This document shows positions 4,659 to 5,496 of a DNA stretch of 5,496 bases, in pieces (position 1 is the stretch's first letter; each line of letters opens with the position of its first letter). Under the pieces are notes generated by a model. The model saw nothing but the letters and a program-made list of their open reading frames with translations. It was not told the origin of the DNA and searched no databases. A program made the position numbers and the translations under genes. The DNA comes from Acidobacteriota bacterium (lineage in GTDB: Bacteria; Acidobacteriota; Terriglobia; Bryobacterales; Bryobacteraceae): contig CANNLB010000256.1 in NCBI GenBank assembly GCA_947505565.1, positions 1-5,496 on the forward strand, written 5' to 3'.

Positions 4659-5496
4659 TCAGGGGCGGGTGTAGCCCTTGTCCCGCCCTTCGTTTAGGAG
4701 GGCGGAGAGGCGCTGGGCTACCTCGGGGTGTTGCTGAACGAGGTTGTTTTGTTCGCGCGGGTCGGCGGGCAAGTGGAAGAGTTGGGGGTTCAATTCCGCA
4801 CGGCGGGGGGCGGGCACGCGATCGAAGGGCTTGGCGGCTTTGCCTTCGATGAACTTCCACGGGCCTTGGCGGATGGCGAACACGCCATCGGCGCTATGGG
4901 TGATGAAGGCGTTGCGGATGGGAGTTTGGGGAGATTTCCCTAGAAATGCGGGGAGCATATTGAAGCTGTCCGCGGCCGCGTTTTTCGCTATTGGAAGGGG
5001 CTTTCCGAGGACGGCGGCGAAGGTGGCCAGGAGATCGACGAGGCTGATGGTTTCGTGGGAAGTGGTTCCGGCGGGTGCCTTGCCGGGCCAGCGGACGAGG
5101 AACGGCACGCGAAAGCCGCCTTGATAGATGCCGTGCTTGCCGCCGCGCCAGTGGCCGTTGACGTGGAGTCCGGCCTGGGTGGCGAGCGCTTCGGGGCGAT
5201 CCCCGGTGGTTTGCAGGACACCGCCATTGTCACTGGTGAAGACGAGGAGGGTTTCCTGGGTTGCATTCGCGTCGTCGAGTGCTTGGAGGATTCGGCCGAC
5301 GGAGTTATCGAGATCGTGAATCCAATCGCCGAGGGGACCGGCGGCACTGGTGCCGTGGGTGGCGGGGGAGGGGGTGACGGGCTGATGAACGGCGACGGGG
5401 GTGAAATACAGGAAGAAGGGGGTCCGCTTGTTTTGCTGGCGGATCCAATCGACGGCGCGGGTGGTGAGGACGTCCATGACGTTGATGTCGACGCGC
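4659..5496 (-). CDS. Sulfatase (arylsulfatase, S1 family), C-terminal part, cut by window edge
   Basis: At least 278 residues are encoded; the frame stays open to the right edge (reading RVDINVMDVLTTRAV), so the first Met seen at 5477 is internal. The visible part matches the second half of formylglycine-dependent sulfatases (PF00884): TPFFLYFTPVAVHQP with the active-site-region His, the metal-binding and catalytic segment LLVFTSDNGG (Asp83/Asn84 from that Met), the HWRGGKHGIYQGGFRVPFLV stretch with the conserved Lys114, VRWPGKAPAGT, SLVDLLATFAAVLG, and the C-terminal subdomain with IRQGPWKFI and LFHLPADPREQNNL. The Cys/Ser-x-Pro-x-Arg site that becomes formylglycine lies outside the window, so activity and export signal cannot be judged. 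Such enzymes remove sulfate esters from polysaccharides or other organic sulfates outside the cytoplasm. It has no lesion within the window and converges on the PhoX-like gene. Confidence 0.93.
   Translation of the reverse strand, partial: RVDINVMDVLTTRAVDWIRQQNKRTPFFLYFTPVAVHQPVTPSPATHGTSAAGPLGDWIHDLDNSVGRILQALDDANATQETLLVFTSDNGGVLQTTGDRPEALATQAGLHVNGHWRGGKHGIYQGGFRVPFLVRWPGKAPAGTTSHETISLVDLLATFAAVLGKPLPIAKNAAADSFNMLPAFLGKSPQTPIRNAFITHSADGVFAIRQGPWKFIEGKAAKPFDRVPAPRRAELNPQLFHLPADPREQNNLVQQHPEVAQRLSALLNEGRDKGYTRP

Noticed and set aside
4683..4705. Inverted repeat CCGCCCT / AGGGCGG with a nine-base loop
   Set aside because: It lies inside the sulfatase coding end and is not followed by a T tract on either strand, so it is not supported as a terminator.
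4121..4860. Overlapping minus-strand frames at the 3' end of the PhoX-like gene (to 4654) and reaching into the sulfatase
   Set aside because: These are shadows; both underlying genes are recognisable in their own frames up to their stops.
1..5496. CRISPR arrays, tRNA genes, insertion-sequence ends or long direct repeats
   Set aside because: I saw no regularly spaced repeats, cloverleaf-like sequence, transposase motifs or terminal inverted repeats; the recurrent GGCGGGG runs are compositional.

Overview
The window looks like a chromosomal piece of a GC-rich, free-living bacterium. The gene set (an Uma2-family nuclease, a secreted DUF1080/LamG-like domain protein, a Tat-exported PhoX/DUF839 protein, an S1-type sulfatase, a serine beta-lactamase-like hydrolase and VapBC toxin-antitoxin genes) is typical of Acidobacteriota (Bryobacterales/Solibacter type) and also occurs in Planctomycetota and Verrucomicrobiota. 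The assignment is inferred from gene content; there is no rRNA, tRNA or other phylogenetic marker in the window.

Layout from left to right. Positions 1-476 (minus strand) hold the 5' part of a serine hydrolase gene of the beta-lactamase/EstB class. It carries two lesions: a frameshift between its signal peptide and body, and an in-frame amber codon just after the conserved LMTH segment. A 73-bp divergent gap follows. Next are two closely spaced plus-strand genes, a small three-helix membrane protein started by TTG (550-1059) and an Uma2-family PD-(D/E)XK nuclease (1074-1649). After them comes a GTG-started exported domain protein (1731-2333).

Positions 2358-3230 hold a broken toxin-antitoxin locus. 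It has a VapB-like antitoxin with a damaged N-terminus, a VapC toxin with internal deletions that ends abruptly at its LNFG motif, and, fused directly to it, a second and different PIN-domain toxin. The second toxin is split over three reading frames and lacks its first catalytic aspartate. This is the most unusual part of the window: two TA toxins collapsed into one scar.

Positions 3293-4633 encode an apparently intact Tat-exported PhoX-like protein. It converges, with a 25-bp gap, on a minus-strand sulfatase (4659 to the window edge, N-terminus missing). The intact exported proteins (domain protein, PhoX-like, sulfatase) fit release of phosphate and sulfate from organic matter and handling of polysaccharides in a soil or sediment heterotroph. 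Nothing in the sequence links them into one pathway. No CRISPR array, insertion sequence, structural RNA or convincing terminator was seen. I found no strong case for an undescribed system; the decayed TA chimera and the doubly broken hydrolase are the best leads.
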